Program-made: the position numbers and the translations under genes
Notes under the pieces: model-generated
The model's database searches: none
Told to the model about the DNA's origin: nothing
The model's input: only the letters and a program-made list of their open reading frames with translations
Assembly (NCBI GenBank): GCA_003956705.1
Contig: QZCP01000259.1
Span: forward strand, 1 to 64,000
From: Brevipalpus yothersi
Lineage: Eukaryota; Arthropoda; Arachnida; Trombidiformes; Tenuipalpidae
Direction: 5' to 3'
DNA: 64,000 nucleotides
Shown: piece after piece, positions 1 to 13,605 of the stretch
How positions within the stretch are numbered: the stretch's first letter is position 1
Layout of the letters: every line of letters starts with the position of its first letter

Positions 1-53
<53 letters not shown>
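1..53. repeat. (CT)n microsatellite at window edge
   Basis: Perfect CT dinucleotide run from the first base; it probably continues to the left of the window. Confidence 0.95.
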
Positions 54-57
<4 letters not shown>

Positions 58-368
58 ACCAGTTTCAAGCTGTCTTTTGGAAGAAAAATTTGCACAACAT
101 CAGTCCACGCATATCACAATCTTGCCCAATTTGTTAAATCTTTTTAATGTGCTTTACCCGGGAGTGGTTCCAAATGGTCATGAGGAAGTGGCATGGCAAG
201 TCCATCATGTACATATATGCGTATATGAAGAAGAAGGGTGAAGAGGACTAAGAGGAGAGGAACCGAAAGAAAGGGTTCTGGTTCAGGGCTGAAACGATAA
301 TTTAAATCAGTTCTGCTTCATGATGAGGCGTCTTATTTGAATATTCCGGGTGGATAATATCATCATTG

Positions 369-371
<3 letters not shown>

Positions 372-434
<63 letters not shown>
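372..434. repeat. (GA)n microsatellite
   Basis: Uninterrupted GA run of about 63 bases. Shorter GA runs follow near 656-673, 1045-1067 and 2098-2117. Confidence 0.95.
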
Positions 435-437
<3 letters not shown>

Positions 438-1762
438 GAAAGGAAAAGATTGAATGCAAGAGAGAAAATTTCCGAACTCATTACGCTTTCTAGAATTTTT
501 ACTAAGTTAATTTTGCCTCCTTTTTCATTCTCAACCTCGTTCTGATCAAGGTTACTCCGGATATTTCACCATGAAGGAAGTATTTCAGAAAAGGATCGCT
601 CTCAATATGATCATGAATCTGTCAGAATTTAAGGAGCAAGCAAAAGCAGAGTAGAGAGAGAGAGAGAGAGAGAAAAGTCAAGTAGAAGAGGTTAACGAGA
701 GAGTGTATTTTGACCTGTGTATCTGTAAGTGATTATTGGATTCCAATGACAGTAAGGTGGACATATTCTGAGTATACACATACATGCACATGGCATTCAT
801 TTGAATGTTCCATGAAAGATTGTTGCCCAGGCTTCCTCTGCTATATATGCTCTCTTTTTCCGTGCCTTTCTTATCAACTGGAAAGTACTTTGATGATGAT
901 TTTATTTTTCATTCTTCATCTTCTTCTTTCTTATTCCTTTGCTCTTGGAAGAAGAGATTTTGTTTTTACTTTTTTTCTTTCTTCATGATCTCAGTTTGCC
1001 CTAGCCGAAACGATATCGTCCCTAAAGGCTGGCCAAAGAAATAAAGAGAAAGAGAGAGAGAGAGAAAGATTTGCAATTGAATTCCAATGGCTTGAGGGCT
1101 ATTTTAAACTGCTTTTCTCTCACTATCATGTGCCCTGATTTGTATAAATATGTGTATGTGTCTGTATGCATACATTCGAATTTTATTTTATATTCTCAGT
1201 CGTAATATGATAATAATCAGTTGATTAATCAATTTTGAATTTGATTGAACAGCCAATCGACTGGTTGGGTATGTGTTATGTGTATGTGCATATATATCAA
1301 TAAATGCTTTGGGAAGATCATCGTGAATTGGTAGGGTTCAAAATGATAGAAAAGGGGCAAAATTGGTAATTGAAAAAACCAAGATTGAAAATCAGCCTCA
1401 TGGGAAGGGTGAAATTCATTTGATTCATCCATTAAGCCATTAGAACATTGAAACTAACAACAGCAACAACACCAACAACAACAAAAAGACCAAACTTGAT
1501 CAAAGGGTTAGAATAGGAGCATTTAAATGTTGATTGAAATGAAATGCCTAAATTAAATTTAGATAAATGGGATCAAAACGATTCATCTTCATGTAAATCT
1601 TTTCTCACTCCTTCATTGGCAAGTGAATGATCAAGTGGATTGATGATTGAAATTGTAAAGTTAAACAGTGGAAATTGGAAGGATTGAAAAGATGAAAGAA
1701 GTTCATCTTATTGCTCCTCTTATTCAGAGGTGAATATTCTGGATGAATTCAAAATGAACTTA

Positions 1763-2082
1763 CAGTTGTTTTCAGAATTATTGAAACCGCATAAAATTTT
1801 TTCTGCAGCCTAGATCCAGCTTCGCTCTTATCTATTCAAATTTTTCCCCCTCAGATCAAAAAAGGGGAAAAATTCAGGCATCACCCCCACGATTGACTCA
1901 TTAACATCAAAATGAGTCAAAAAAGCTCAAATTCTAACCAATCAGAACATGGTTGATATTACAACAAATAGTTCGAACTTATCACTCTTATGGAATGTGA
2001 AAAATTTGAATAGATAAGAGCGGAGCTGGATCTAGGCTGCAGAAAAAATTTTATGCGGTTTCAATAATTCTGAAAACAACTG
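1763..2082. mobile_element. 320-bp inverted-repeat element (MITE-like), TA-flanked
   Basis: The first ~85 bases, starting CAGTTGTTTTCAGAATTATT, reappear as a near-perfect reverse complement at the right end, finishing ...CTGAAAACAACTG; I see only a few mismatches. Both ends are flanked by TA (1761-1762 and 2083-2084), the target duplication expected of Tc1/mariner-type insertion. The centre has no open frame and includes a small palindrome around GACTCATT...AATGAGTC. The best reading is a non-autonomous foldback element or MITE. The family assignment rests only on the TA duplication. Confidence 0.8.
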
Positions 2083-2427
2083 TATACTAAAAATGAGAGA
2101 AAGAGAGAGAGAGAGAAACTCTTTTAACTTGAAATCAAACTTATCGAATGCGTCGTGGTCATCATAATGAATCTTGATTCACGGTACTATTCTATCTCTT
2201 CTTTTTTTCTGGGGAATATCATCATCAAAACTAATAGCCACAACACGATGTCCCGCAAGCATGGGATGACTATATACATTTACATATGTGTATATGAGTA
2301 CAGTCCTCTTGGATTTCATGCTGTAAGAGAGACTTTTTGAGGGCGTTTCATATACATGAGATTGTGGAGGGAAAAAATTCATGTCTTCAATCTGTTATGG
2401 ATTATGATCTTGATAAAGATCAAAGTC

Positions 2428-2496
2428 TGGTCACCATGATGATCAAAGAGTACTAACTTACTAGTTAGTACGTTTCTACTCTTTGATGATGATCAT
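2428..2496. repeat. Long imperfect hairpin
   Basis: The core GTACTAACT-TACT-AGTTAGTAC is a perfect 9-bp stem with a 4-base loop. The flanks ATGATGATCAAAGAGTA and TACTCTTTGATGATGATCAT extend the pairing, with a bulge, to a stem of roughly 30 bp. Function is unknown; it could be a small foldback element. Confidence 0.7.
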
Positions 2497-3366
2497 CTCT
2501 TCCTGATAAAGATTGAGAAAGATGTTGGAAAAGTGTACAAAGAATAAAACTTTATGGCGCGATTACTGCTATTCAATTCTCTCAAAAACAGTACACTTCA
2601 ATAATAGCATTCATTAGCTTATTTATTCACAAAAATTCTTGCTTCCTGTTTTTGCTTGATCCTCATTAATTAATTAAGTGATCTTGTTTTTACTAACACT
2701 ACAGAATATGTCATGCCCGGTACATTTGAATCAAGTTATCATGTATTTTCAAATTTGATTAATATCTGAAAGCATACATCATAATGAAATATTTCAAAAT
2801 ATTTTTATAAACCATACAAGCATTCATCATGAGCATGTTTCCTACTTCAAGCATATCACAGCCATGAATTATAGCTTCCATATTTTTCTCATGTCGAACG
2901 TTACACTCTGTTCTTACGCTCTATCTTGAACTGAACCCAACTGATAAAATCAGAATCATTCCTCTATCCACGTGGTCAAGCTTCTTATTTCTTTTTATCG
3001 TTTGGGCTTGCTTTTGATTAGTGTTGTTGCCCTCAAATGATAGAAAGTCCTTCGAGATAGAGCATCCCAAATTTTCGACTAGCCCATAGTGAGATAGATG
3101 AACGAGTGGTCCTTCGACTGTGTGTGTGCCTCTCAAAAATATATATATTCAAGTACAAGTATAAGTGGCTAGAAAGGAAGAGAGCGGAAAAAAATGCTTC
3201 GTTTCGCTATTTTTTTGATGGAATAATCTGTTGAAAATTGTAATTTACTTTTCAATCATGATGAGGTGTTAATTTGCTAATTACAGGCTTCAATTGATGA
3301 ACTTATGAAAACTTGCTCTACTCAACACAACTGATGATCAGTGAACCTTAACTTTCATCTATCATC

Positions 3367-3369
<3 letters not shown>

Positions 3370-3436
<67 letters not shown>
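3370..3436. repeat. (CT)n microsatellite
   Basis: Uninterrupted CT run of about 67 bases. Confidence 0.95.
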
Positions 3437-3438
<2 letters not shown>

Positions 3439-4664
3439 CTACTTTTTTCCACTCTCTTACATGATGGATGCTGTATTTCCAGTGAACTGATAGTTTTGCA
3501 GTTCTTCCTTGGGCATTTAATCATCATCTTTTCTCGGAAAAATGAAGCCTTTCCCATGAGCTCCAAGCTTGTACACATGTCGGGCATTCTAAGTATGCAG
3601 TCAAATTAGCATACTTTTGCTATAGTTTTGAACCACCTCATTCTCATTTGATATCATTCATGATTTTCTCAGATAGAAAAAATTCATAGACACTCAGGTC
3701 ATCGGCTATCATGAGTCAATGAATGTTTTTCTCACAAAATTGAAAGTTGCAAGAAAAAATAACTTAACATTTCACTTATCATGCAAGTAACTAGTTATTT
3801 CGATTGATATGTATATGTTTTGGATTCATTGCCATCAGATACACAACCAAGTGGGTGGACAGTACATGGAGACAATTTTTTTCCTTTCTGAATTTCAATA
3901 CAAAAAGGTAACTTATCATGAAACTAGCTCTTATCACACTAGATATAAAACGCTTTTTTCATGGAGCCACATCGTGAGAAAGAAGAGAGAGAGAGAGAGA
4001 GAGCGAAGTGATGGTGAAAAAAGTTAGTATCATGGGTCTTCTTTCTCTTTCCGCATCATTTCATGACCCAATCGTCCAGAGTGCATCACATTTGGAAAAG
4101 AAGTGGCTTTTTCCGCTCTCAAAGTGTCATTCTGGTTCTCTCTTTTTCTCTCCAGCTTAGATATATACACACACACACATATCAGCCCACGGACTTTTTT
4201 CATGATAATCTATTGCCCCTAAGTGTCCATGATACAATGGGGCCATCCATGGTGTAGATGTGAATCTTGTAGCTTCCAGAAAAATTCACATCTTTTTTAG
4301 AAACCAACTTGTACCGACTAAAATCTTGAATTTCAGTTATACCCGACGGAGTGGATATGCTTGTGATCCTTGGAATTTTTCATTTTATGGGCGCATTTTT
4401 GCCGATCACTCAGTATGCTTTCTCTCTCTCTCTCTTTTTCTTTCTCTCTAATTTAAACCTTAAGCCCTAGAGTTATATGCATCGCGAATTTGCTTATCCA
4501 ACATCCTTCTTGACAGTCATTTCTTCCTTTCTCTCTTTCTCTCACTCCCACTCATTGTAACGATGAAATACCCTGAAACTATCATCTGACTCATTCTCTC
4601 TTCCAGCATCGGCCTCATCTGACGATGTCGATATTGCGACTATCGTTTGCTTTCTCTCTATCAA

Positions 4665-4696
<32 letters not shown>

Positions 4697-4762
4697 CCAC
4701 ACACTCACTCCCCTTTGCCTGAGGCCAAATACACGCTCTCTCTCATCTTGTCTGTCCATCTT

Positions 4763-4765
<3 letters not shown>

Positions 4766-4801
<36 letters not shown>
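4766..4801. repeat. (CT)n microsatellite
   Basis: CT run, preceded by interrupted CT tracts from about 4660. Confidence 0.9.
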
Positions 4802-4804
<3 letters not shown>

Positions 4805-5166
4805 AACAAAAACTGATGGCTTAGGCGAAATCGCATGATAGCAGTATTCATTGCGATCACAAGAGAAAGAGAGAGGCTTCAAACAGTCATGTTGCTTATT
4901 TGATAAGCCTGAGGGAATATTTCCTTCACTTGCCTCTACAGAATTTTATCATCTCTCTCTTTCTCTCTCCTCTATTACACACTCATACACACTCTCGTAC
5001 TTGCATTTGATCTACGGAACGTTTCAAACAGTTGAAATAGTAGCATTTTGCCCCCAAACGATTCCCTGCAAAATATGAGTGAAGCTCAGTTACAAGCTCT
5101 TTTCGAGGGCTCTCAAAGCCCGTAGCCATCATCATCAAGATTTCACCAACGGGGCTGACCTCATCT

Positions 5167-5197
5167 TTCTCTCTCTTTCTCTCTCTTTCTCTCTCTT

Positions 5198-5271
<74 letters not shown>

Positions 5272-5273
5272 TC
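5167..5273. repeat. Compound (TTTCTCTC)n and (CT)n tract
   Basis: Several TTTCTCTC units pass into a pure CT run, giving about 105 bases of polypyrimidine on the plus strand. Confidence 0.9.
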
Positions 5274-6626
5274 TCCAAATACATATCCGATGAAGCTCAC
5301 CGATAGTAAATGTGAAAACGATTATTTTTCTCTTCCATTTTGTCTGTTTTTTCAATCTACCTGGAGGCACTATACCCGTATGTATATGTGTGTATGTGTG
5401 CATCTTAGCCAGATATATTCTTTCTATTTATCTACATGAATTTATTCTGAAGCGTCATGAAACTCATACATGTCCCTCTCTATCTTTTTCTCCTTCTATA
5501 CTCACATATACACGCACATATATATATATTTGTATTAATTCATACACACATGTGTGTGTACATCATGGATAGCCTCACTACACAAGAGTGGCTAATTCAA
5601 AGTGAGAACCACAGTGTAGATCATCTGAAATGGCCTCTTGCATGCTGTGTTCCCTTATCTACATGCTATGCCACAAGCGTCTGGCACGCATATATATTGA
5701 TGATGCGGTTTACTGATTACTGATCATTGGAAACTTACACTTGAATCTTTTCCATCAATCTTTCAACAACGACATCGTCATCCAAACCTTATTGGCTTCT
5801 CTCTCTCTCTCTCTTTTTGTGGGTATCAAGCTGAATGTTAGAGACCTCATTTGACGGATCATATCAAGCTAGCTCATAGCAATCAATCGTCAAACTACAT
5901 CTTGACTCAAAATCTATCGGTCACATCGTTATATGCCTGATTAATCCGTCATCATGATGACACGTTCAGATCTCATCTAATCATTTTTTTCTGCCTCAAA
6001 ATTCAATCTGTTATTATTATTTGTCTGATATATTTCTACACTGACGTTGTGTATATAAAGTTCTCATGAGTTCATTCTCATTCTTCCACATCGATCAACT
6101 GAATTGGTATCAGTAGATGGTAATATTATACTGATGATATGATGAACTCTGCTCCATATTTTGATCTTTGTTACATTGAATCCGTTTTTGATTTGGTAAA
6201 AGATAATCTAGACTGAGTGAAGTACACTAGTCTATTGCTATTCTTGTGGCTAGAACTCAGACCGGAAACCGAAAATCTCCAGATACTGTAAGCGTTCTCA
6301 AGATTCAAAAACCACCCCACAAGCGATAAATATATCCATATCAATATTCACTCTGAATACGATTTCACATGACATGTTATGATAGATGAGAAGCTATGAT
6401 TGAAGAAGCTCTCACATTAGAAGGGTTAAAGTGATTAAAAACTTTTTCTCTGCCCACCTCAATTGAGAAAGAAAAAGAGAGAGAAGATTCTTAATCAAAA
6501 GCATAATTACTCTTCCACTTTTTTATGTTGTCGAATTATGAGCATTAAGTGTGGAAGCAATATAGCAATTTGAACAGATACAAGCATTTCAGAAATAAGT
6601 TAATATACACCAGGATTTCAAGGTTT

Positions 6627-6631
<5 letters not shown>

Positions 6632-6673
<42 letters not shown>
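6632..6673. repeat. (CT)n microsatellite
   Basis: Uninterrupted CT run of about 42 bases. Confidence 0.95.
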
Positions 6674-6677
<4 letters not shown>

Positions 6678-8066
6678 GCACATCATTTAAAGCCACCCAC
6701 TTGATTGTCACAATCAAAATGTGAGCCTTCTTCTGATCATCAGTGCCACTTGGATGATAGAAGATTAACTCTTCATACACACAAATTGAAATGCATCACA
6801 CATGATAGCATTCGCTATGAGATTCTGTTCATTTATTGGATATGGAGAACTTATCTGACAAGCCAGAATCCACGTTCATAACGTTAAGTTTGCCACAGAA
6901 GGTGATAGAGGCAATGAATTTTCAATCCTCAGATTATCTTACATGATAGAGACAAACGAATTTCGAAGATGGACATTTCTATCTTGAATCTCGTTCTCAA
7001 TCAGCCTGTGGCGAAGGTGTTAATATTTTTCCATGTGAAGTATTGATGATGAGGGATGAGATGTAGCCTCTCAGTTTGCTCCAAAATCTGATGAAATGAT
7101 GAAATAATGAACATTATCAAATAGAGTCAAGTTCATCAGAAAATCATGGCACATAATTTGAATAGAAATAATATTTTACCATAAAATTTTGGGCTCACTT
7201 TTTTGAATACAAGCTCGCTGTATATTGATCATGTCTCACAGAATTATCTTATCAGAATCTGTATGTGGATTAAAAAAAGTGGTCTGAAAGTGCGCTTGAA
7301 AGGGAATGAAAGGTTAGCGTGTAATGAATATTAATCGTTAATTAATAACTTTATGTATGTATATACCAATACTGAGCTGTCGTTCTAATGATTCACGCTC
7401 TTCAATTCATGTACCACAAAGTGGTAACCCTAAATGGCCATCGATATGACCAGTTCACTTTATCTGAAATCACATACATCGAACACCCACAGTCAATAAT
7501 AATGATAAAAATTTTGAATCAAAATTATTTGTCTGTCTCATCACCATTTTGCATGATATTTGCATCTTATTCCTTGTTCACTACACGCAAATATTAACCC
7601 TATGTATGATGCAATATTCCTTCAAGATCCGTAAAATATCATGCATAATAAAATGAGAAGAAACATACAGCTAAAAGAACGATATATAATAATAAGGAAG
7701 ATGATGAATAATAAGAAGCCAGTGATTCAGCGAATGGATTCTGGAGGTACACATCATGTTGCACACACACACATACAAACTTGTTGGCAAGACCTTATAA
7801 GATGATAAATTAATGACATGAGAGAGATAGAAAGAGTCTGGAAGAGAGAGAGAGAGAGAGAAAAGATCAAAACTGGACGCGTGCTTAAATATTTGAGACA
7901 CTAACTAACTAACTAACTTGCTAGCTATATTCAGCCTCAAGTTGTGTTTTCGTGTTGAAACTTTGTAAGAGATTTTTCTTTCTTCTCTTAACCGTTGATG
8001 AAACTCATCAGAACGCTATGTCAGCCCGATATGAAAGAGAATATCATCATTTTCTTTTGCTTTCTA

Positions 8067-8070
<4 letters not shown>

Positions 8071-8114
<44 letters not shown>
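8071..8114. repeat. (CT)n microsatellite
   Basis: Uninterrupted CT run of about 44 bases. Confidence 0.95.
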
Positions 8115-8118
<4 letters not shown>

Positions 8119-9155
8119 CTTTCTTTCTTTCCGAATGCTGCTGTTACAACGATTGTTTCAAAAAAGATTCAAAATTAATACCTTTTAGTGTGAGTTGAAT
8201 GAATTCATGATGCTCATGGAAATGAAGAAATATACATAAGTTTCCTCCTGTTTTCATTAGTTCTCATTTTCTTTTCCAAATTTTGTTTTAGAGAGTAAAA
8301 AAAATTTTTCTCACGAAATCGGGAGCGTATGTATTGCTGTGAATTTCGTGAACCCCAGAGAATGAAGATGGTTCCGCAGAATTTTTTCACTTAGATCCTG
8401 TTTTATTTGAATATTCTGCTACTACACTCTTTCACAATCAGTATTCTCGACATCCATGGATTACTTATCAAAATCATTTGAATAAAATGCGAAGTGATGC
8501 GTTCTCTATGCGGTTTCTCTTAAGTTTAGGAGAGGATATGAATGCTTAAGAGAGATTCACTTATCTTTAGCCCGATAAAATTTATTGAAAAAGGGAATGT
8601 AATCTGATTTGTTTGATTTTTTTCAATTCATCTGGATTGATAGCATTTCTTTAAGAATAAGTTTACTCAAAATTTGCCTGGAATCCCCTAAAAAAGGGTT
8701 GAACCGTTTCCGAGGTGTGGTCCTTGGAGTGAAATTTCGAATCATGATCATCCATCTTTTTCACCACTTTTATCGCAGATTATGCAAATTTTGATCACAT
8801 CAAGATGGATGATATTGATATTCAATTCAAAATACGGCTGTAAAAGCTAATTTGTATGCTTACCAGCAGTGAAAAATGGAAATTTTCACACTTCAATTCA
8901 CAATTGTGTTAAATGTTTGAATTGGAAGTGCAAATCTGACTGAAAAATGATGCTGGAAGAAAGTTGTGATTGATTCACAATTCCTTACTTGAAAAATCAA
9001 TCTTTCGCTCTTTTTTGTCTATCAAAAATTGAAAATTATTAACCAGAATACCTTGAATTTGGATAAATGTTGAGCTTCCCCTTGAAGTAAGATTGTGATT
9101 AGTGATTTCCTTGATGAGACAATTCTGACTGTTTTCCACTCATTTCATTTTTCTT

Positions 9156-9159
<4 letters not shown>

Positions 9160-9197
<38 letters not shown>
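9160..9197. repeat. (CT)n microsatellite
   Basis: Uninterrupted CT run of about 38 bases. Confidence 0.95.
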
Positions 9198-9200
<3 letters not shown>

Positions 9201-9521
9201 AACAATTCCAACAATTCCTAGCGGCTATTTGTATAGAATCATCATCCGTGACCTCTTCATCATAAGCTTTACCATGAATTATCCAACATTACGATATTCT
9301 ATGCCTGTAGCATTCTATGCCAGTTTACATTCAGTTTTCGATATACACACGCTTACACACAACATAACAATTTTGAGTAATGACGAAATCTCAAATTCGA
9401 TATTTGATGATATAAAAAGGTAAAAACTATTCTATCACTACTTTCGATTACTTCACTTCCATTTCCACCTTGTAGCCAAAAGCTAATTGAAATAAATACT
9501 GCTCTTCTGAATGGATAGGCA

Positions 9522-9522
<1 letters not shown>

Positions 9523-9581
<59 letters not shown>
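9523..9581. repeat. Compound (GATA)n and (GA)n microsatellite
   Basis: Four GATA units run directly into a GA run of about 40 bases. Confidence 0.9.
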
Positions 9582-9583
<2 letters not shown>

Positions 9584-11096
9584 TTTTTCTCTTCTTACTG
9601 ATAGGATCAATATGCTCCTCAATCTTTAATGGTTAAGCTTCAAGTGTATGTATATATTTCGAATGCAAACTTCAATCCCAGAAGCTGCTGATGCTTTTGC
9701 CTCTTGCCAAGCTTTTCTAAACGTAATAAGTATCTGAACGAATCGAGCGGCATGTGTACGTATGTATGTATGTATGAATGTATGTGAGGCAAGACGTTTA
9801 ACATGGCCCCAGGATATATTGGGCGATGAATATACTTGAAGGCAAAACCTTGTTTGTAGAGCTGGCTATAAGCATGGAGATAGATAGAGAGAGAGGCAAG
9901 GAATTAGGAATTCAGCAGTTTTCCACTATTCTGTATGTGTTATGCAATCTTACAGATCGTAAAAATTGATCCATACTCGCTCTTATTTTACTTTTTTTTG
10001 CCTAGTTGAAAAGGAGATGTTTCCAGGGAATCTCTCCCAGCTCTCAGTGGTGACTACATATACTTTTTCCATATTAACAGTTTAATCCTGGCAAGAAAAG
10101 TTTTGTGGCCATAATTTTGCCTTAACTTGAATGATTTACTATACCTGAAAAAAAGTTGTACAACCATTTGGCCAAAAAGTTTTAGGAGGATAAGAGGACC
10201 GATTATAGAAAAACTCCTTGGTCCCTAGAAGATATACATGAGAAAAAAAATTTTTTGACCAACTTGGTGTTTCACAGGATAGCCCTTAGGCTAAAACTTG
10301 GTGGGTCCAAGTACCACAGTTTGGGAACCATTTTTACGTTCTTAAATCGGCACTTTGAGTTTCTTGGAACTTTTCCATGAAAAAGAATGAGAGAAACTGA
10401 AATTCTCACCCTTGATCTTTTTCTCCATTTCTCAGTCAAATTCCAAAAGACATTTTCACATATTTTTGTGGTGCCTATTGGAGCACAAATATGATTTGCG
10501 ACAATATGATTAACATTTACATTGAAACTCGTCCAATACACTCAAATAATCGCGAAACTGGTGGATAAGAGACAATTTTTGAACAATCAATGCTCATCTT
10601 GATCATCAAACTTTGTGTTTATTTGCAAGAATTTTACAAATTAACAAGCTGACTGATAAAGAGGCATGAGAATTTCAATCTGCAGATCATGGAGGTCTAA
10701 ATTGAAATCAAATTCGATGCTCACACTTACTATTTGCTATACCTTAAAGATTGATTCCCATTTACTTTGATCATTAATCTTATTATCTCAAGCAAGATCA
10801 CCATCAAACATCCAACACATACTGACACGCGAGAATTCAGCTCGTTGATAATCATCAAATGACTGTTTTGACATTCCTCTTAATGTCCACTTACTTGTGC
10901 CACTGTGTTGAGATAGTTTTTTCACATCAAATAAATTCTTCTTCTTTTTCTTCTCTCTCTCAATATCTATTTCGCTTACATGCACAAAAATGACTGATAT
11001 ATACCTTGCCTGGCTCTCTGTTCAGTATCTGAGAAAATCTTGGAATATCGTTTCCCACCAAACATCCATATTAACCCTTCTTCTTATCTTTTTTTT

Positions 11097-11127
11097 CTCT
11101 CTCTCTCTCTCTCTTTGCTCTATCTAG
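11097..11127 (+). promoter_or_regulatory. CT-repeat polypyrimidine tract and 3' splice site of the KCTD-type exon
   Basis: A CT run of about 20 bases is followed by TTTGCTCTATCTAG, so the microsatellite itself serves as the polypyrimidine tract of the acceptor before 11128. Confidence 0.7.
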
Positions 11128-12241
11128 GCATCCCGATTCCAGATTAGCCCGAATGTTCAATGGATCAATTCCAATCGTTTTGGATAGTCTTAAGCAACAC
11201 TATTTTATCGATCGAGATGGTGAAATGTTCCGACATATTCTAAATTTTCTTCGAACCAGTACACTACCAGTTCCTGGTGATTTTCCTGAATTAGAATTAC
11301 TTTATGAAGAGGCAAAATTTTATGATATCAAACCTTTGATAAGGTAAGACTGAATTTTTTTTCTCTCTATCTCCCTTCAACGATTTCCGTTCATCAATCA
11401 TATTGAAAATTCTTCAAATTCTCATACCCTTCTTCTCAATAATTCTGATTCTGATAGATTATTGGAAGAAGTGAGAAAAGAACGTGGTGATCGAAACAAT
11501 CGATCACAATGTGTATCACCGACCAGTAATTCCAATAACTGTATTCACCATTCAAATTGTTCCGCTTCATCATCAACAACTACTACCGGTAACTGTGTGG
11601 TCAAAAGTAATCCAAGTAGCACCAACAACAATAATAATAACAATAATAATAATAATAATATTAACAGCCGATCAACCAGTCATAATTGTAACATACACCA
11701 TCATCATCGTGATGATAGTGGTGAATCTGGTCCTTTGCGTAATGGTAAATGTCCACGTCTCAGTCGTAATGTCCACTATGATCAGAGTAATACAGACACT
11801 AGTAGTGGCCATTCGATTGGTAACACTTGCTGTTGTCTGTCAAACAGTGTTAATCGAAGTGATTCTCGATGTTCATCACCAGCAACTCGACATTCCTATG
11901 AATCAACATCAGATAATGATTTCCAGTGTCTTGCGTTGAATATCAGCCCTGAACTGGGTGAACGTATCATGATCAGTGGTCGTCGTTCGGTGGTGGAAGA
12001 AGTATTCCCGGAAATAAGTCAAGCACTGATGGACGGACGAACCAATGTGGCATGGAATCAAGATGCTAAGCATGTTATTCGTTTTCCATTGAATGGCTAT
12101 TGTAAACTCAATTCTCTTCAAACCATAACTCGACTACTTAATAATGGCTTCAAAATTCTCGCCTCCAATGGAGGTGGTGTCGAATTGGCCACACAATTTA
12201 GTGAATATCTATTCGTACGTAATCAGTGTTCGGCACTCTAA
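11128..12241 (+). CDS. KCTD15: KCTD1/KCTD15-type BTB protein (tiwaz-like), 3' part
   Basis: Two exons, 11128-11343 and 11458-12241, joined in frame at GT-AG sites (acceptor TCTATCTAG, donor GTAAGA, acceptor CTGATAG). The first exon opens inside the BTB/T1 domain at HPDSRLARMF and contains LDSLKQHYFIDRDG, LNFLRTS and LLYEEAKFYDIKP, hallmarks of the KCTD1/15 subgroup. The second exon has about 150 residues of low complexity (Asn run, His run, Ser/Thr), then the conserved C-terminal domain: GERIMISG, EEVFPEI, HVIRFPLNGYCKLNS and GGGVELATQFSEYLF. Vertebrate KCTD1/15 repress transcription, partly through AP-2, and assemble as pentamers; Drosophila tiwaz is the fly counterpart. About 332 residues are visible. 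The exon for the first BTB strands (the VHIDVGG region) and the start codon were not found. The insert between BTB and C-terminal domain is much longer than in vertebrates. Confidence 0.9.
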
Positions 12242-13248
12242 AAAAACATAACACAATTAACAATATCATTATCACTATCATCATGGTCATCATCATGGCT
12301 GAAAAGAGAGAGAGCGAAAGAGAAAGAATAATTGATGGATTCAAATTTGAAAAGTCAACATGAACAGTGACAAATAAATTTCTTCCTTATTATCTACCGA
12401 TTAATGATAAACATCGTCCCAGTTCCCAATATTTTGTCCTAGTCTTCAAGGATCTATGATCTACCTCTTCAACTTTCAAATCAAATCATTCGAGCTTTGT
12501 TCGTAAATATCCACTGATCTATGTGATCAGTGTGCCGCTGTCTGGTTAAATATGAATTCTAGCTGATTGGAGATACTCTCGACATGAAAGCTGATCGAAA
12601 TTTTGGTGATCAAATTGTTTTTCTCGAGAATTTTCGTCCACAAACATCTCAGATGGTGAACAATGGGAGGTTTTGAAATTAACGGTATTTTGTGGAAGAA
12701 TCAATAGATTTCCCCAGATACAAGTTTGGGAGTTTCTCTGTGCATCTCATGAACTTGCGAAAACACACGCGAGAAATGTCAAAAAGGTTTCAGAGGAGAT
12801 AAGTTTCAAGGAAGTTATTGATTATTATAAATTGCACTCTATGTGAGTAATTATGATTTCTTTCTTGGTGAAATATTTGAGACAATACCGGAAGCGTAAA
12901 TGATGTAAAGTTGAGGTATGAAAAAATTGAAATCATAAGATTAATGTATATCATTTGAGAAAAATATCATCAAGCATCAATTTTTGACTTTTCTTCATGA
13001 TTAAAGTTAATAAAAATGTATTTAAAATCAAGCCTAAACCTCAACTCTTTTCATCGCTTATTTTGACTAATTGAAAATCAAATTTTTGACAATAGGAAGA
13101 AGCTATCAGCTTTTCCAGAGAAACCTCGAAATTGTCACCATGAAGCAGTAATTACTTGAATACACCATCATGATGATAATCTGTTTTTCGGTTAAAATCA
13201 ATCTATCTCGATCACAAGGTACACCACCAAACTTGTGCGGAACCTCAC

Positions 13249-13321
<73 letters not shown>

Positions 13322-13605
13322 ATATTTTTTTCTCTCCTCCCTTGAAGAAGACTTTGACTGATTTGATAAAAACCATCGTTTTCCATTGTTTCAATCTAGA
13401 TGAACATCCATGTCCTTTACAGAGGCGTAACAACAGCTCATTCCATTGCAAAGCAAAGTTCCGTTATGATGTTTTCGATGTTTTTGATGCGAATATATTT
13501 CACTTGATTAGTTTTATGTTGAATCAATTTGTTTTGAAGAAAAATTAACCTACTTCGATTGTGAACAATTTGTCTTTCTCCTTTTTCTACTTATATTTTA
13601 TCACA
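12242..13605. other. Intergenic, 3' flank of the KCTD-type gene
   Basis: No supported gene. An AATAAA-type hexamer lies about 130 bases after the stop (near 12374), a plausible poly(A) signal. A (CT)n run sits at 13251-13319. Confidence 0.6.
13251..13319. repeat. (CT)n microsatellite
   Basis: Uninterrupted CT run of about 69 bases. Confidence 0.95.

Larger units (their letters stand above)
1..11127. other. Gene-free 11 kb 5' region
   Basis: No open frame here resembles a protein family; the longest ones are translations of CT/GA repeats (Leu-Ser or Arg-Glu runs). The region may be intergenic, or partly the upstream intron of the KCTD-type gene that starts in mid-BTB domain at 11128. I looked for an exon encoding the first half of that BTB domain and did not find one. 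Contents I can name are many CT/GA tracts, an inverted-repeat element at 1763-2082 and a hairpin at 2428-2496. Confidence 0.6.

Noticed and set aside
11484..11939. 151-codon frame overlapping the KCTD-type second exon
   Set aside because: It is an out-of-frame shadow of the repetitive Asn/His-codon region; the annotated frame carries the conserved C-terminal domain.
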